Shown here piece by piece: positions 1 through 12,325 of a stretch of DNA of 64,000 bases (position 1 is the stretch's first letter; every line of letters starts with the position of its first letter). The notes beneath the pieces are model-generated. The model was given only the letters and a program-made list of their open reading frames with translations. It ran no database searches and was not told where the DNA came from. Made by a program: the position numbers and the translations under genes. The DNA is taken from positions 1 to 64,000 of the forward strand of contig BSDZ01000066.1 in the NCBI GenBank assembly GCA_030268105.1, written 5' to 3'. This DNA comes from Volvox africanus. Taxonomy: Eukaryota > Chlorophyta > Chlorophyceae > Chlamydomonadales > Volvocaceae.

Positions 1-414
1 CTGCATGAAGAAAACATGAGTCCCCTCTCGTCCCTCACCTTTGTTCTACCCTTTTGTTCAATAACGGCAACAGCCCCCAAGCCAACCAACGTCATGCTTT
101 GCATGAAATGAGCATATCTTGAAATACTTCTTCCGTCGAGTAAAGAATTTCCACGTAAGAATTTCCGTCAAATAAATCGTTTAATCCAAAGAAATTTCAA
201 AGGAAGCGATTTCTAAATGTAATGCTGTATCTGGGTATCATCACATATTCGGCATCTGTAGCACGGCGTCCAAACTCTATCCTTATCCTTGTAGATGATG
301 TAGATTAATCTCAGTACCGGCGACGAAACGGCTTTTGCGAGCCGAGGTAAGGGCATCGTAACCGGACCATCAATCATTTGGCGACGTGCGACTTTCGTGC
401 ACGACGACGCGACC

Positions 415-2803
415 AGGAATGTTCAGAAATTTTCTTGAATCATAGATGTTGTTCAAGATTCTTTGAGCTGGTAAGTAAAAATGGTTGGTTGTTGGAAGTT
501 GGTAATCTTCCTGTCAGTTCCTGCAGGCATCGGTTCCTTATTCGGTTATGTCCCGATGTTGCTGCAAACCAGGTGTCACCTTTACGAACCATTTCGTCAC
601 TACCTCCCATCTGCTGCCCTTCCCGGGTCAGCCTCCAACGCGGCCAGCTGAGTCCCAATACCAATTTCACAGACGTGCTCGGACCACACGGTACGTCAAG
701 TTTTAAATGACAGGTTCCACCCTGCCGTCCCCGACTAGCCTGCATACGATCGTAAGCCTCAGACGGTAATACCCGATCTCCCCCGATGGAAGAAGTATTC
801 CTGGTGGACGGGTGGCTTCGAAGCCACATTGCGACGTGCGGCCCCTTGTCATTACCGTCAGTCAGGTTAATTGGCGGAGCGAACATGGACCCGGGTTTTG
901 GTGTAGGTCATGCTCCGGAACCAGACATATTTAAGAGTTTCTCATTAACCACCTTTTTCTAAGCACAGATTTACATTTATGAGCGAGACAGGAGACAAGG
1001 AAAGGGCCGCCCCAATGGCCATTGATGACAACCCCTCTCCGGAGGTGGACGGATGACTGTCATTTGACCCAACAGCAACTGAAACCCGCCAGCCCTCCGC
1101 GCTCCGCGGCTCTGCATCCCTTCAACTCTAGGCACTATCATCCTTCCTAGTCAACCTTCCTGTTCTCACCGCAGACCCCTCCCCTTTCTGGGCCGTCCAC
1201 AAAGCGAGTTCGTTCTGTCCTTCCGTTCTTCCATTCATTCTTTTGCCACCCAAGGGGTTCGCCGTCTGGCCGCGGAAACCATTTTTCCACAAATTAAATT
1301 CGTCATCCCCGAGGCCCTGGCCCGCGAACCCACAACCCTTCCTCACATACAGGAGGTTCTGCAAAATTCCGTGCGCTGGATTTGGATCGCGAGTGGCTCC
1401 CCACCTGGCTGCAGAAAGCTGGGTACACCACGCTATACACAGGTGAATGCGGGGGGAGGGGGCAAGCACTCATACATTAACTTTTGCTTGCATCTACCAA
1501 CGTCTCTCGCAGCACCTCTTCGCTGTCGCCAACAACACCGATAGTATACATCATCACGGTTCCCATCGCTCTTCTTTCTACGATTATGCACGGCCTTGGC
1601 GGCTACTTAGCTTACGCCCCGATTGATTCCACATTCCCTACCGGGGACGACGCCAGCCACCATCCAAACGCGTAGGCCTTATTTACTTGCGGCCTGACAC
1701 TGTGGGAGGAGCTGAGTGGAGCGGCACTGCACGACCCCCCAGAATGACCCGGGGGTTAGTGGGAAGCCAGCGTGGCTGCGGGCGCGAGACCCCCTCCCCT
1801 CCGGCCGCAAATGTGACCTTCTTAGAGGAGATCCACCGAGTGCCGCTGAGGTGCATGCGAGCTGTGGATGAGAGATGGTCGTGGCGTTAGTGGGAGGGGC
1901 GTGGGTGGGGTGGGGATAGGTGTATAATAATATAGATTATAGATTGTAGATTTCGTATCATCGCCCCCTCCTTCCTTTAACATGAGGCAACCACTGCCAC
2001 CCAGAACCAGGCCCCTCCGGTCGTCCTGCCATAAATTCCTTGCACGCACCTTCTCTGTTGCCATCTTTAACCCTGCCTCCCCCGCCTAAAATCGTATAGT
2101 CCCAACCTCCGTCCGCCTGTCCTTGCCCCTTCCTAGCCTAATACTCAAGAACCCTTATCCTTTTTGTGACCAGAAATCCCTGGACTTCACCCCTCCACCC
2201 GTCGTCCCTGGCCTCAGGGCCCGGGTCTGGCTGCCGGCTCCAAGGTGGTTACCACGACGCAGCACATTGACATTGCCCCCACCGTGTTAGTGCTGGCCGG
2301 TGAGTAGGGAGTGGGGCTCATGGGGCGGGGCTCAGAGGGCATGCTAAGCCATGGACCCGTGGGTCTCAGCAATCCAGGTGCTTACTAGGGTGCACCGGGA
2401 AGGATGGATGGAAGGAAGATGATAAGAGACCTGGTATTCCACTTTGGGAGGAGCAAACTTACTACTCGTGTCCTATCGGGTTAGGCGTCCGAGCTAGCCC
2501 TGGCCCTGGCCCTGGCCCTGGCCCTGGCCCTGGCCCTGGCCCTGGCCCTGATTATCTGGTTGACTTGTTACGACAGATCAAATCTTTTTGTGTCCTACCG
2601 TTGTACAAATGATAAAACCCTAAGGCTTATGCGCGGCCCTGGACGGATATACGGCTGCAGGGGCTTCACACCGATGGCAGCGTCTCGGATCTGTGGGATG
2701 CCATGGACGAGCAGTACGATGATATGTACATGCAATACCGGCCTTTCCTTTCGGCCGTTGTCTGCCATATTAGGACCTGGAAAACGAATGGTCGTTATTT
2801 CGC
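415..2803 (+). pseudogene. Sulfatase relic, U1 copy
   Basis: Same exon remains as the U3 copy, but more damaged. An extra C near 606 shifts the frame just before CCPSR, so that motif is no longer in frame with the upstream part of its exon. Further single-base indels lie near 1245, 1727-1745 and 2010-2060. The WLPTWLQ-type exon (about 1351-1440) is still readable. The C-terminal exon near 2700-2800 also carries indels. Confidence 0.8.
2497..2550 (+). repeat. CCCTGG hexamer array, 9 copies (U1)
   Basis: Nine perfect GCCCTG units in what would be a late sulfatase intron. The complementary strand has GGG runs separated by three bases, which fits a G-quadruplex pattern. This is the longest of the seven arrays. 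Confidence 0.95.
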
Positions 2804-3306
2804 GGCGCGGCCGTGGCGGTCGTGCCGGATTGCGCAGTTTAGAGTGAAAACCGCGTAATAATGAGGAAGGCACAAAGTCAAGATTGAGATTGGGATTCTA
2901 TCCCTTCCTGTGTTGCTGTTCTTGCTAAATTCTATTCGAACTGGATGAGAATGCTGCTTATTACGAAGGATCGGGCTTACGTTCCAACTTTGCCGAGAGA
3001 GGTTTGCAGCAGGGGGTTGTAGTAAGCGCCACACGTTCCGCCATGTTTCCTTCTCCTCTCTCGTGGCTCTACTCTCTCTCCCGCGTCCATCTGCTATCGG
3101 CCTATCGGCATATCGGCCTACGTATTCGAACTTTCGGTAATTCTGCATTGTGCTTCCGGCAGAAGATATGGGGAGTTGATAATTTATCAAGCGATCAGTT
3201 GTATGTTGTACATGTTGTACTCAGACCCCGGATGCGAGGCATGCAACGGTCGGTACGGGCTTAGGATTTGGAGCTGTAGGCTCGGAAGTTTGGATAGTTG
3301 GAGTTA

Positions 3307-3467
3307 CTCGTTTTTCCTCTTGCATAGAGGCCCTGGTGGAAATATTTATCTGGACTGCTCATTTCGGGAAGAACTTTGGGCGCCGAGCTCAGCAGTGCCC
3401 TACCTCCTCGGAACAGGAGAATGGCTGTGCCGGTTCCGCCGGCGGCGGCGGCACCGACGATGGCATC
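3307..3467. other. U1-private segment replacing 1.1 kb of spacer
   Basis: Between shared sequence ending AGTTA (3302-3306) and shared sequence starting CCATCAG (3468), U1 has 161 bp not found elsewhere in the window. It contains a GGC-rich stretch near 3440. One frame reads a Gly-rich tail (AGSAGGGGTDDG) to a stop in the shared sequence. It could be the original spacer that the other monomers lost, or a replacement private to U1. Confidence 0.8.
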
Positions 3468-4985
3468 CCATCAGCCTAACGGATATGCGCACCAATGGAG
3501 TTCAGCAGCGTTCCCATTGGACATTTTTACAGACCAAACACCACATTTCCCAACCGTTCATGAAGTGTGCCATGACAGTGTGTTCGTACATCCCAATCTT
3601 CAAACTGCTATCTCAACTTCCAAACGTTCATCTCCTTGTTCCGTCTTCAAGAAGACCGACACAACTCTTGTCCTGCGGGCCCTGAACCCACCACCGCTGT
3701 ACAACAACAGGCCACAACTTCCGCCGAATAATTTCTGAAATAATTCTCAAAGCAGGCTCATTCCAAGCGCAAGTTCCAATGATGGTGTTTTCCCCCTAGA
3801 TGTAGGATCTATCTGGATGGTTGCAACCTATCTACATCATCTGGATGAAGTGCAACCATTGACCATTGAATTATTGTGGCAGTGTGCCCTAAGCACAACG
3901 TGTCCCCCTGGAGTCATAATCAGAGTGTCTCGGGACAAAAAACACGTCGTGTTTGTTGGATTGTTTCGTGTCAAAATTTGGTTGCGTGGTGAATTTGTTA
4001 TGCCCCAATCTATTATGCATTATTTAGCTCGCCAGACGGGCTGCATGTGCGGGGATGGTGTGAATGGGTGCAGCAGTTTGTCAGGCGACCGGGCAGAAGG
4101 GCTACGGACCAAGGGGAGGCAGTAGACGGAGGTGTTGGACGAAGCCATAACAGGTCTCAGCTAGGGTGGGGCGCAAAGCTCCAACGAACGGGTGGGCATC
4201 GCGAAGGTGACTGGTTGCCAGAGCGAGGTTCTGAGCGAGATCTATCCCGGGTGTTCATCGCGTTGGAGTAATGTAATTTACATCGAGCATCATGCCGGCG
4301 CCATGCATGCGCGGAAGGCAGTATGTATTGGCAAGCAGTGTTCTTCCCCGGGGCAGTAACCCTAAGCCTTCCAAAGGAACCTACAAAACATACGTGTATT
4401 CTATTCTGTGTCCTGTATTATGTCTACAGTAATGTGATTATAGTTCATATACTTCCATGTACATGTGCGACTTCGTATCAAGTTTGCTTCGGAATTGTGG
4501 TTCTCAGAAAGCCATGAGGTGGTTTGCCCTTTTCAGATGCAGTAATAGACCCTGTCATTTCCCATGTTTCAGTTATTAAAAAGAGGTTCAACTTCGCGTC
4601 GTCCTCAGATGCTACTGGCCGTGATTCCAGCTTAGTACTGAATGCACATAACTTCCCTGTGCCATCATGACCGTGGATTGATTGAAAGCTTTCCGTAAGC
4701 AACGAAATACCTCAAAATTTCTCACAGATGTAAAGAAGCCCCTGGCAGGGCAGATTATCATGGAGGTACACTCTCCGCCGTACTTTCATCAAACGTTTGC
4801 TACTTAGGCCGTTCAGTGCGCATTTTCTCACTACAGCGTTTTAAATGCAACGTTGTTTACTGCTACCTGCTCTGCACACTCTATCTCTATCCAACTTGAC
4901 TTTCAACATACGCACACCGCAGCCTTAAGCTGCAAGCACACCTGGTCTTTGGATAGGCTTGCTTGTTTGCGTGGATTCGGATACC

Positions 4986-6439
4986 ATGAGCTGTGTCGCT
5001 AGGCCCGTCCTAAAAGCCATGCTCAGTGGAATCTTCTACCTGGCGCGGACATGCTTCGAGGTCTTCTACCCAAGGTACGCTCGAGCCTTTTCCAATTTTC
5101 GTGGCTGACTCCACCGATGTCTTTGCTAAGCTTAATTAAAAATTAACTATATGGGCAGCTTTCCTTGCGTTGTAGCTGTTTGTGATTGGGATGCCGCCGC
5201 CGCCTCACGGTCAAGGTCAAAGCCTGACCATTTTAAGTCACAGAAAATTAATTTTTCGCCCATTGCCGCAGGACCATATTTCTCTCTTCGACCGCGGTGC
5301 ATCTGCAGCCGAAGGTGCTGTGCTGGCCAACTTAGGTTGCCGTCCATGCAGCAAATATCTGGCTGGATTATGGGTTCTCAGACAGTCGTTCCTATGGAGA
5401 TACCCAACGAGGCAGACGTCAGTGAGCCTGACCATGAAGTTCAGCCCTGGAAAAATAGGACCAAAAGTGATGGGTTTGACTATGAGGTGTCTGTGTTCCA
5501 ACACCAGGATGCGCAGAGCATCAAGAACAAAATCGACCACGAGGTGCCAGTGGTCCATATCGGCAATTATGAGAGTGAGGTTAACTACGAGAGGCACATG
5601 GCTGAAAGCGGAGATACCCAAAGTGCAGATAACGTGGTGTGCCACGAGAGGGACGTGGCCGAAAGCGGAGATACCGAAAGTGCGGATAATGTGGTGTGCC
5701 ACGAGAGGGACGTGGCCGAAAGCAGAGATACCCAAAGTGCGGATAACGTGGTGTGCCACGAGAGGGACGTGGCCGAAAGCGGAGATACCCAAAGTGCGGA
5801 TAACGTGGTGTGCCACGAGAGGGATGTGGCCAAAAGTGGAGATACCCAAAGTGCGGATAACGTGGTGTGCCACGAGAGGGACGTGGCCGAAAGCGGAGAT
5901 ACCCAAAGTGCGGATAACGTGGTGTGCCACGAGAGGGACGTGGCCGAAAGCGGAGATACCCAAAGTGCGGAGAATGTGGTGTGCCATGAGAGGGACGTGG
6001 CCGAAAGCGGAGATACCAAAGTGCGGATAATGTGGTGTGCCACGAGAGGGACGTGGCCGAAAGCGGAGATACCCAAAGTGCGGAGAATGTGGTGTGCCAC
6101 GAGAGGGATGTGGCTGAAAGCGGGGATACCCAAAGTGCAGATAACGGGTTGGGCCACGTGAGCCATGTCGTCATACCCACTGAGGGGCTTACAAATGCGG
6201 ATGTGGTTGAGTGGGTGATCACATTTAGCAAACTGGAAGATGAGGCACTTGGCGACCGTCTCATCTTCCAGCTTGCTCCGGAAAAGTTCAAAACCCAGGG
6301 ACGGAAGGCTGTGTACGACAGGCTCAGGTGGCAGGTGAACCCACACCGTCACCTGCTCGGTGGGCAACACAGGGTGTTGGCCTTCAAAGCCTTCGAACAC
6401 TTGCAAGTCGCATATAGCAGACTTGAGAACAACAACTAG
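4986..6439 (+). pseudogene. 19-residue-repeat gene, U1 copy with frameshift
   Basis: Ten blocks. One C is missing near 6017 (ATACCAAAG for ATACCCAAAG), so the frame shifts within block 8 and the C-terminal part is out of frame. Two other single-base changes (one A less near 5229, one C more near 5328) open a continuous frame from ATG 5151 without splicing. These may be real or consensus errors. Confidence 0.5.
5588..6145 (+). repeat. 57-bp coding minisatellite, 10 blocks (U1)
   Basis: Ten blocks of about 57 bp, with the first one shortened at the edge and one carrying a 1-nt deletion near 6017. Confidence 0.95.
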
Positions 6440-6740
6440 ATGCGCATGCCGAAGGCATATGATGAGCGAGGGGTGGAGCAAGGGAAACAAAGGGGGGATT
6501 GCATGCATCTTATCAGGGCTTTATGTTAGTCATCAGAAGGTAAGTGTGGGACTTGGCCTGCCTGTTTTATTGTGTCGCTCAGTTCTTACGATAATAATTA
6601 GACATGTCCTTACTGACTAACAAACCCTTTCCACGCAGATTTAATGCCCTGGTGTGGACTGGTCGGGGCTCTGCCTCCAGGGGCGGCTGTGGCTGGGACG
6701 TATTGTCCTTTGCTTGTGTAACGAGTGGCAAAAAGAAGCG

Positions 6741-6857
6741 GGGCTTTAGCCGCCGGAGCGGCTTTGGCTGGGACAAAGGGGGGGCCTTAGCCGCTGGAGC
6801 GGCTTTGGCTGGGACAAAGGGGGGCCTTAGCCGCCGGAGTGGCTTTGGCCGGGACGT
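6741..6857 (+). repeat. 41-bp palindromic GC-rich minisatellite, 3 copies (U1)
   Basis: Each copy contains AGCCGCYGGAGCGGCT or a close variant, a 7-bp self-complementary stem with a 2-nt loop, followed by TTGGCTGGGACAAA and a G run of variable length. A degenerate fourth copy precedes it near 6680. The 41-bp period is not a multiple of 3, so it is not a protein repeat. Confidence 0.9.
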
Positions 6858-6905
6858 CTTGATTGTCCCTGTTTGTGCAATGGAGGAGTAATGGGTGCGA
6901 GGTAA

Positions 6906-7367
6906 AGAAACCCCACCACATGGAGGGTTACGACCCCAGAAACACGCGATCCAGGATCCTTGGGAGCTTCCTTGGACACTTTGCCTGTCCCTGGAACGAA
7001 ACATGTATATGGGGCTTTGAATTCATATTCGGTGTCTTTCGATACCACCCTTAATTGGGCAGACTCTGATACCTATGTTTTGTACTATATCGTGATTGGT
7101 ACTTTCATAATTCTGTTTGTGTTTCATGTAAGTTTCTTAACCACACACACCCTGAGCTCAGACCCTCGTCAATAATTCCATATTTGCTGCGTAGCCCCTA
7201 CAGTGTGACAAGACGTCATTATGTTTCAGTTTTCTGCGCCCTTCCTGTCTGAGTACACGCCTACACAATTTACCGATATGGCAAGATGTTTACACAGCTC
7301 TAGTAGCTCGGTAATGCAGTCAACACAGCTGCATGGTTCACATGCTCGTCATCAATATATCACGTGA
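6906..7367 (+). CDS. 3' exons of a possible single-pass membrane protein (U1)
   Basis: An open frame (6906-7127) reads LGASLDTLPVPGTKHVYGAL, then SVSFDTTLNWADSD, then a strong membrane segment YVLYYIVIGTFIILFVFH, and ends at donor GTAAGT (7128). A TTTCAG acceptor at 7227-7229 leads in phase to a 45-codon exon (7230-7364, FSAPFLSEYTPTQFTDMARC onward) ending in TGA, which would be a short Ser-rich cytoplasmic tail. The 102-nt intron and matching phase support a real gene end. The 5' exons are not identified: there is an in-frame TAA at 6903. No family recognised. Confidence 0.4.
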
Positions 7368-7640
7368 AGGGGTGTAAACACATACCCATAGGCCATACGA
7401 ACGGCGGGGTGAGGCTTATCAAACTAGTTTCCAAACAGTGAACGTGAACGTATCATACACAAACATACACACACATTCAGCCCGCAGCCCCTCCACCAAC
7501 TTAGATATGCATGAAGGCACGAGCACGCACCAGCCATCAGGCGTACAATGTCGTGGATGTCACTGTTCCCATGCCGTGGCATCCTCTACCAGCCGTATGT
7601 GAATACGTCCTGATCAATGTATAAATAGACACGGCCATCC

Positions 7641-8195
7641 GGCCTCATACACACGTAGTCTAATGCCCAACATGCATTTATTTGAACGGTTCATCTCCGG
7701 CTACCCATAGCTCGTTGTGCATACAGCGCATATACAATGAATAAAACTGCATAATCAACGACACAGCAAGCTCCATACGCTTCACAAGTGCGCTGGGTGC
7801 ATGGATCGCGCCGGATCCATGGTGTCGGACAAAGAGGCTCCTGGCAAGCGCCCATATGGCTGAGCCCCAACTGATTGCGCCCCAGCTGCTGCCCGCCGCG
7901 CGTCAACGCCCCCACACGCACAGTTCTCTCGTGGCATCTCCCTTCCACGCGCTTATCTTCCATTGAAACGTGTTCGATAATAAGTCTGTTTGAAGGAAAA
8001 TCAAAGGCATCGAAGCGTGAAAGAGCATGCGCCAAGGCCTGATACACACGTAGTCTAATGCTCAACGACACGCATGAGTTCACGCAGTTGCTTTCCGCCT
8101 GTCCAAAGCTGGTGTGCTAACATACAGCGCAGAAGTGATTCATTGTATATGTCTGCAAAACCAACACCAGAGCAAGCTCCATCCGCATCGGGAAT
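7641..8195 (+). repeat. Diverged direct duplication in monomer tail (U1; present in all monomers)
   Basis: GGCCT, A/T-variable base, then ATACACACGTAGTCTAATGC occurs at 7641 and again at 8036. Similarity continues patchily through CATACAGCGCA and GCAAGCTCCAT to about 7783 and 8195. The two halves are thus an old tandem duplication of about 400 bp. A TATAAATA box-like sequence lies just before the first half (7620-7627), with no clear gene downstream. The equivalent pair in U2 starts near 18231 and in U3 near 28489. Confidence 0.65.
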
Positions 8196-8434
8196 CCACC
8201 CTGCCACATGTACGGGCATGCTGAAACCTTAGCCTCTGCACATGTGTGACCAACCAGATGTACATAACCCACACACACGCCCTTGCCTGTGTTCATGCTA
8301 GCTTCGAATCTATAGCGTATCTGAACGACAAGTATTCAAACTGGCTCAATCGTTCCATTGGATTATTTTCGCCCGTACAATTGTGATGCTGATTGCTAGG
8401 AATTAATTCCTGAGGCACCCGGTCGAGGCAACAA

Positions 8435-8700
8435 ATGGGTAGGCATATGGATGCCGCCTTTAAGTCGCACGAGAGGACAGAAACAGGATGTTGGAAAGGT
8501 AGAAACGAGAAATTTGAGATATGTTGTAACCTTTCATACCATGCAAGTTGCAGCACGGACTATAAATGTGTGTATTCTAGGTGCCTGCTGATAGATGTGG
8601 ACTTTGATAAGTTCGACCCTCCCTGGTTCCTTGGTCAACCGCTGCACTCACGCGTTTATGAAGCAACAGCAAAACAATTACGGTTGGGATTGAACAATTG
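8435..8700 (+). repeat. Sense arm of the inverted pair, exon-like (U1)
   Basis: The frame here reads ICCNLSYHASCSTDYKCVYS and onward. U1 has one extra C after FDKFD (near 8619) that changes the end of the frame. U1 has no inverted partner of its own. Confidence 0.75.
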
Positions 8701-9460
8701 CCCGAAAGATCATATACACTTAACCATTATTTAATTCTCACAAGTATGCAAATGCAATCAAATCGTTGGTTTGGGAGCTTCGACAGTCTTGTCAGTTCAC
8801 CGTTGATCCATCGCGCTTCCGACGTGACAGCTTCACCGATTGGGCTTGCTCGTAAGAGCATCGAACAATTTTATTTGCCTTTTTGTCTCGAACTTATTTT
8901 CTTTAGTTCCCTGAATCAAGAATTGTGTGCAAGTGCCAGGCGTTTCCATAGTTACCATTGCAGGAAGTCAGACGCGGCAGACAAGTTCAGCTCCGTGCTA
9001 CAATGCAGCGGTCGGGCGGAAGGCGGCAAGTGTAGGGTGATAGGCGCTACATGAAGAAAACATGAGTCCCCTCTCGTCCCTCACCTTTGTTCTACCCTTT
9101 TGTTCAATAACGGCAACAGCCCCAAGCCAACCAACGTCATGCTTTGCATGAAATGAGCATATCTTGAAATACTTCTTCCGTCGAGTAAAGAATTTCCACG
9201 TAAGAATTTCCGTCAAATAAATCGTTTAATCCAAAGAAATTTCAAAGGAAGCGATTTCTAAATGTAATGCTGTATCTGGGTATCATCACATATTCGGCAT
9301 CTGTAGCACGGCGTCCAAACTCTATCCTTATCCTTGTAGATGATGTAGATTAATCTCAGTACCGGCGACGAAACGGCTTTTGCGAGACCGAGGTAAGGGC
9401 ATCGTAACCGGACCATCAATCATTTGGCGACGTGCGACTTTCGTGCACGACGACGCGACC

Positions 9461-11822
9461 AGGAATGTTCAGAAATTTTCTTGAATCATAGATGTTGTTC
9501 AAGATTCTTTGAGCTGGTAAGTAAAAATGGTTGGTTGTTGGAAGTTGGTAATCTTCCTGTCAGTTTCCTGCAGGCATCGGTTCCTTATTCGGTTATGTCC
9601 CGATGTTGCTGCAAACCAGGTGTCACCTTTACGAACCATTTCGTCACTACTCCCATCTGCTGCCCTTCCCGGGTCAGCCTCCAACGCGGCCAGCTGAGTC
9701 CCAATACCAATTTCACAGACGTGCTCGGACCACACGGTACGTCAAGTTTTAAATGACAGGTTCCCACCCTGCCGTCCCCGACTAGCCTGGATACGATCGT
9801 AAGCCTCAGACGGTAATACCCGATCTCCCCCGATGGAAGAAGTATTCCTGGGTGGACGGGTGGCTTCGAAGCCACATTGCGACGTGCGGCCCCTTGTCAT
9901 TACCGTCAGTCAGGTTAATTGGCGGAGCGAACATGGACCCGGGTTTTGGTGTAGGTCATGCTCCGGAACCAGACATATTTAAGAGTTTCTCATTACCACC
10001 TTTTCTAAGCACAGATTTACATTTATGAGCGAGACAGGAGACAAGGAAGGGCCGCCCCAATGGCCATTGATGACAACCCCTCTCCCGGAGGTGGACGGAT
10101 GACTGTCATTTGACCCAACAGCAACTGAAACCCGCCAGCCCTCCGCGCTCCGCGGCTCTGCATCCCTTCAACTCTAGGCACTATCATCCTTCCTAATCAA
10201 CCTTCCTGTTCTCACCGCAGACCCCTCCCCTTTCTGGGCCGTCCACAAAGCGAGTTCGTTCTGTCCTTCCGTTCTTCCATTCATTCTTTTGCCACCCCAA
10301 GGGGTTCGCCGTCTGGCCGCGGAAACCATTTTTCCACAAATTAAATTCGTCATCCCCGAGGCCCTGGCCCGCGAACCCACAACCCCTTCCTCACATACAG
10401 GAGGTTCTGCAAAATTCCGTGCGCTGGATTTGGATCGCGAGTGGCTCCCCACCTGGCTGCAGAAAGCTGGGTACACCACGCTATACACAGGTGAATGCGG
10501 GGGGAGGGGGCAAGCACTCATACATTAACTTTTGCTTGCATCTACCAACGTCTCTCGCAGCACCTCTTCGTTGTCGCCAACAACACCGATAGTATACATC
10601 ATCACGGTTCCCATCGCTCTTCTTTCTACGATTATGCACGGCCTTGGCGGCTACTTAGCTTACGCCCCGATTGATTCCACATTCCCTACCGGGGACGACG
10701 CCAGCCACCATCCAAACGCGTAGGCCTTATTTACTTGCGGCCTGACACTGTGGGAGGAGCTGAGTGGAGCGGCACTGCCACGACCGCCCAGAATGACCCG
10801 GGGGTTAGTGGGAAGCCAGCGTGGCTGCGGGCGCGAGACCCCCTCACGGCCGCAAATGTGACCTTCTTAGAGGAGATCCACCGAGTGCCGCTGAGGTGCA
10901 TGCGAGCTGTGGATGAGAGATGGTCGTGGCGTTAGGTGGGAGGGGCGTGGGTGGGGTGGGGATAGGTGTATAATAATATAGATTATAGATTGTAGATTTC
11001 GTATCATCGCCCCCTCCTTCCTTTAACATGAGGCAACCACTGCCACCAGAACCAGGCCCTCCGTCGTCCTTGCCATAAATCCTTGCACGCACCTTTCTGT
11101 TGCATCTTTAACCCTGCCTCCCCCGCCTAAAATCGTAGTCCCAACCTCCGTCCGCCTGTCCTTTGCCCTCCTAGCCTAATACTCAAGAACCCTTATCCTT
11201 TTGTGGCAGAAATCCCTGGACTTCACCCCTCCACCCGTCGTCCCTGGCCTCAGGGCCCGGGTCTGGCTGCCGGCTCCAAGGTGGTTACCACGACGCAGCA
11301 CATTGACATTGCCCCCACCGTGTTAGTGCTGGCCGGTGAGTAGGGAGTGGGGCTCATGGGGCGGGGCTCAGAGGGCATGCTAAGCCATGGACCCGTGGGT
11401 CTCAGCAATCCAGGTGCTTACTAGGGTGCACCGGGAAGGATGGATGGAAGGAAGATGATAAGAGACCTGGTATTCCACTTTGGGAGGAGCAAACTTACTA
11501 CTCGTGTCCTATCGGGTTAGGCGTCCGAGCTAGCCCTGGCCCTGGCCCTGGCCCTGGCCCTGGCCCTGATTATCTGGTTGACTTGTTACGACAGATCAAA
11601 TCTTTTTATGTCCTACCGTTGTACAAATGATAAAACCCTAAGGCTTATGCGCGGCCCTGCACGGATATACGGCTGCAGGGGCTTCACACCGATGGCAGCG
11701 TCTCGGATCTGTGGGATGCCATGGACGAGCAGTACGATGATATGTACTATGCAATACCGGGCTTTCCTTTCGGCCGTTGTCTGCCATATTAGGACCTGGA
11801 AAACGAATGGTCGTTATTTCGC
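9461..11822 (+). pseudogene. Sulfatase relic, U2 copy
   Basis: The active-site exon is 9574-9736, 163 nt with phase-1 donor, and the next exon is 10401-10490, 90 nt. An extra T near 9567 lies in the short intron before the active-site exon. It opens the frame through the exon on the genomic strand but would not alter a spliced product. The downstream frameshift and stop are as in U3. Confidence 0.84.
11533..11568 (+). repeat. CCCTGG hexamer array, 6 copies (U2)
   Basis: Six perfect units at the site equivalent to 2497 in U1. Confidence 0.95.
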
Positions 11823-12325
11823 GGCGCGGCCGTGGCGGTCGTGCCGGATTGCGCGGTTAGAGTGAAAACCGCGTAATAATGAGGAAGGCACAAAGTCAAG
11901 ATTGAGATTGGGATTCTATCCCTTCCTGTGTTGCTGTTCTTGCTAAATTCTATTCGAACTGGATGAGAATGCTGCTTATTACGAAGGATCGGGCTTACGT
12001 TACAACTTTGCCGAGAGAGGTTTGCAGCAGGGGGTTGTAGTAAGCGCCACACGTTCCGCCATGTTTCCTTCTCCTCTCTCGTGGCTCTACTCTCTCTCCC
12101 GCGTCCATCTGCTATCGGCCTATCGGCCTATCGGCCTACGTATTCGAACTTTCGGTAATTCTGCATTGTGCTTCCGGCAGAAGATATGGGGAGTTGATAA
12201 TTTATTAAGCGATCAGTTGTATGTTGTACATGTTGTACTCAGACCCCGGATGCGAGGCATGCAACGGTCGGTACGGGCTTAGGATTTGGAGCTGTAGGCT
12301 TCGGAAGTTTGGATAGTTGGAGTTA

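Larger units (their letters stand above)
1..9046 (+). repeat. Macrosatellite monomer U1 (most divergent copy)
   Basis: First monomer, 9046 bp. Its boundary is arbitrary and set by the window start; the same sequence recurs at 9047. It differs from all others by a 161-bp private segment (3307-3467) in place of about 1.1 kb, by lack of the 330-bp block with the inverted repeat, and by many single-base indels in its first 3 kb. Gene-free stretches: 1-400 shows nothing recognisable; 2810-3800 is the replaced spacer; 7370-9046 holds a direct duplication (7641-8195) and the sense arm of the inverted repeat (8435-8700). Confidence 0.95.

Noticed and set aside
9424..9756. 110-residue ORF starting with TTG and containing CCPSR in U2
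   Set aside because: It runs through a likely 56-57-nt intron and only stays open because of one extra T in U2. The real coding unit is the exon 9574-9736.
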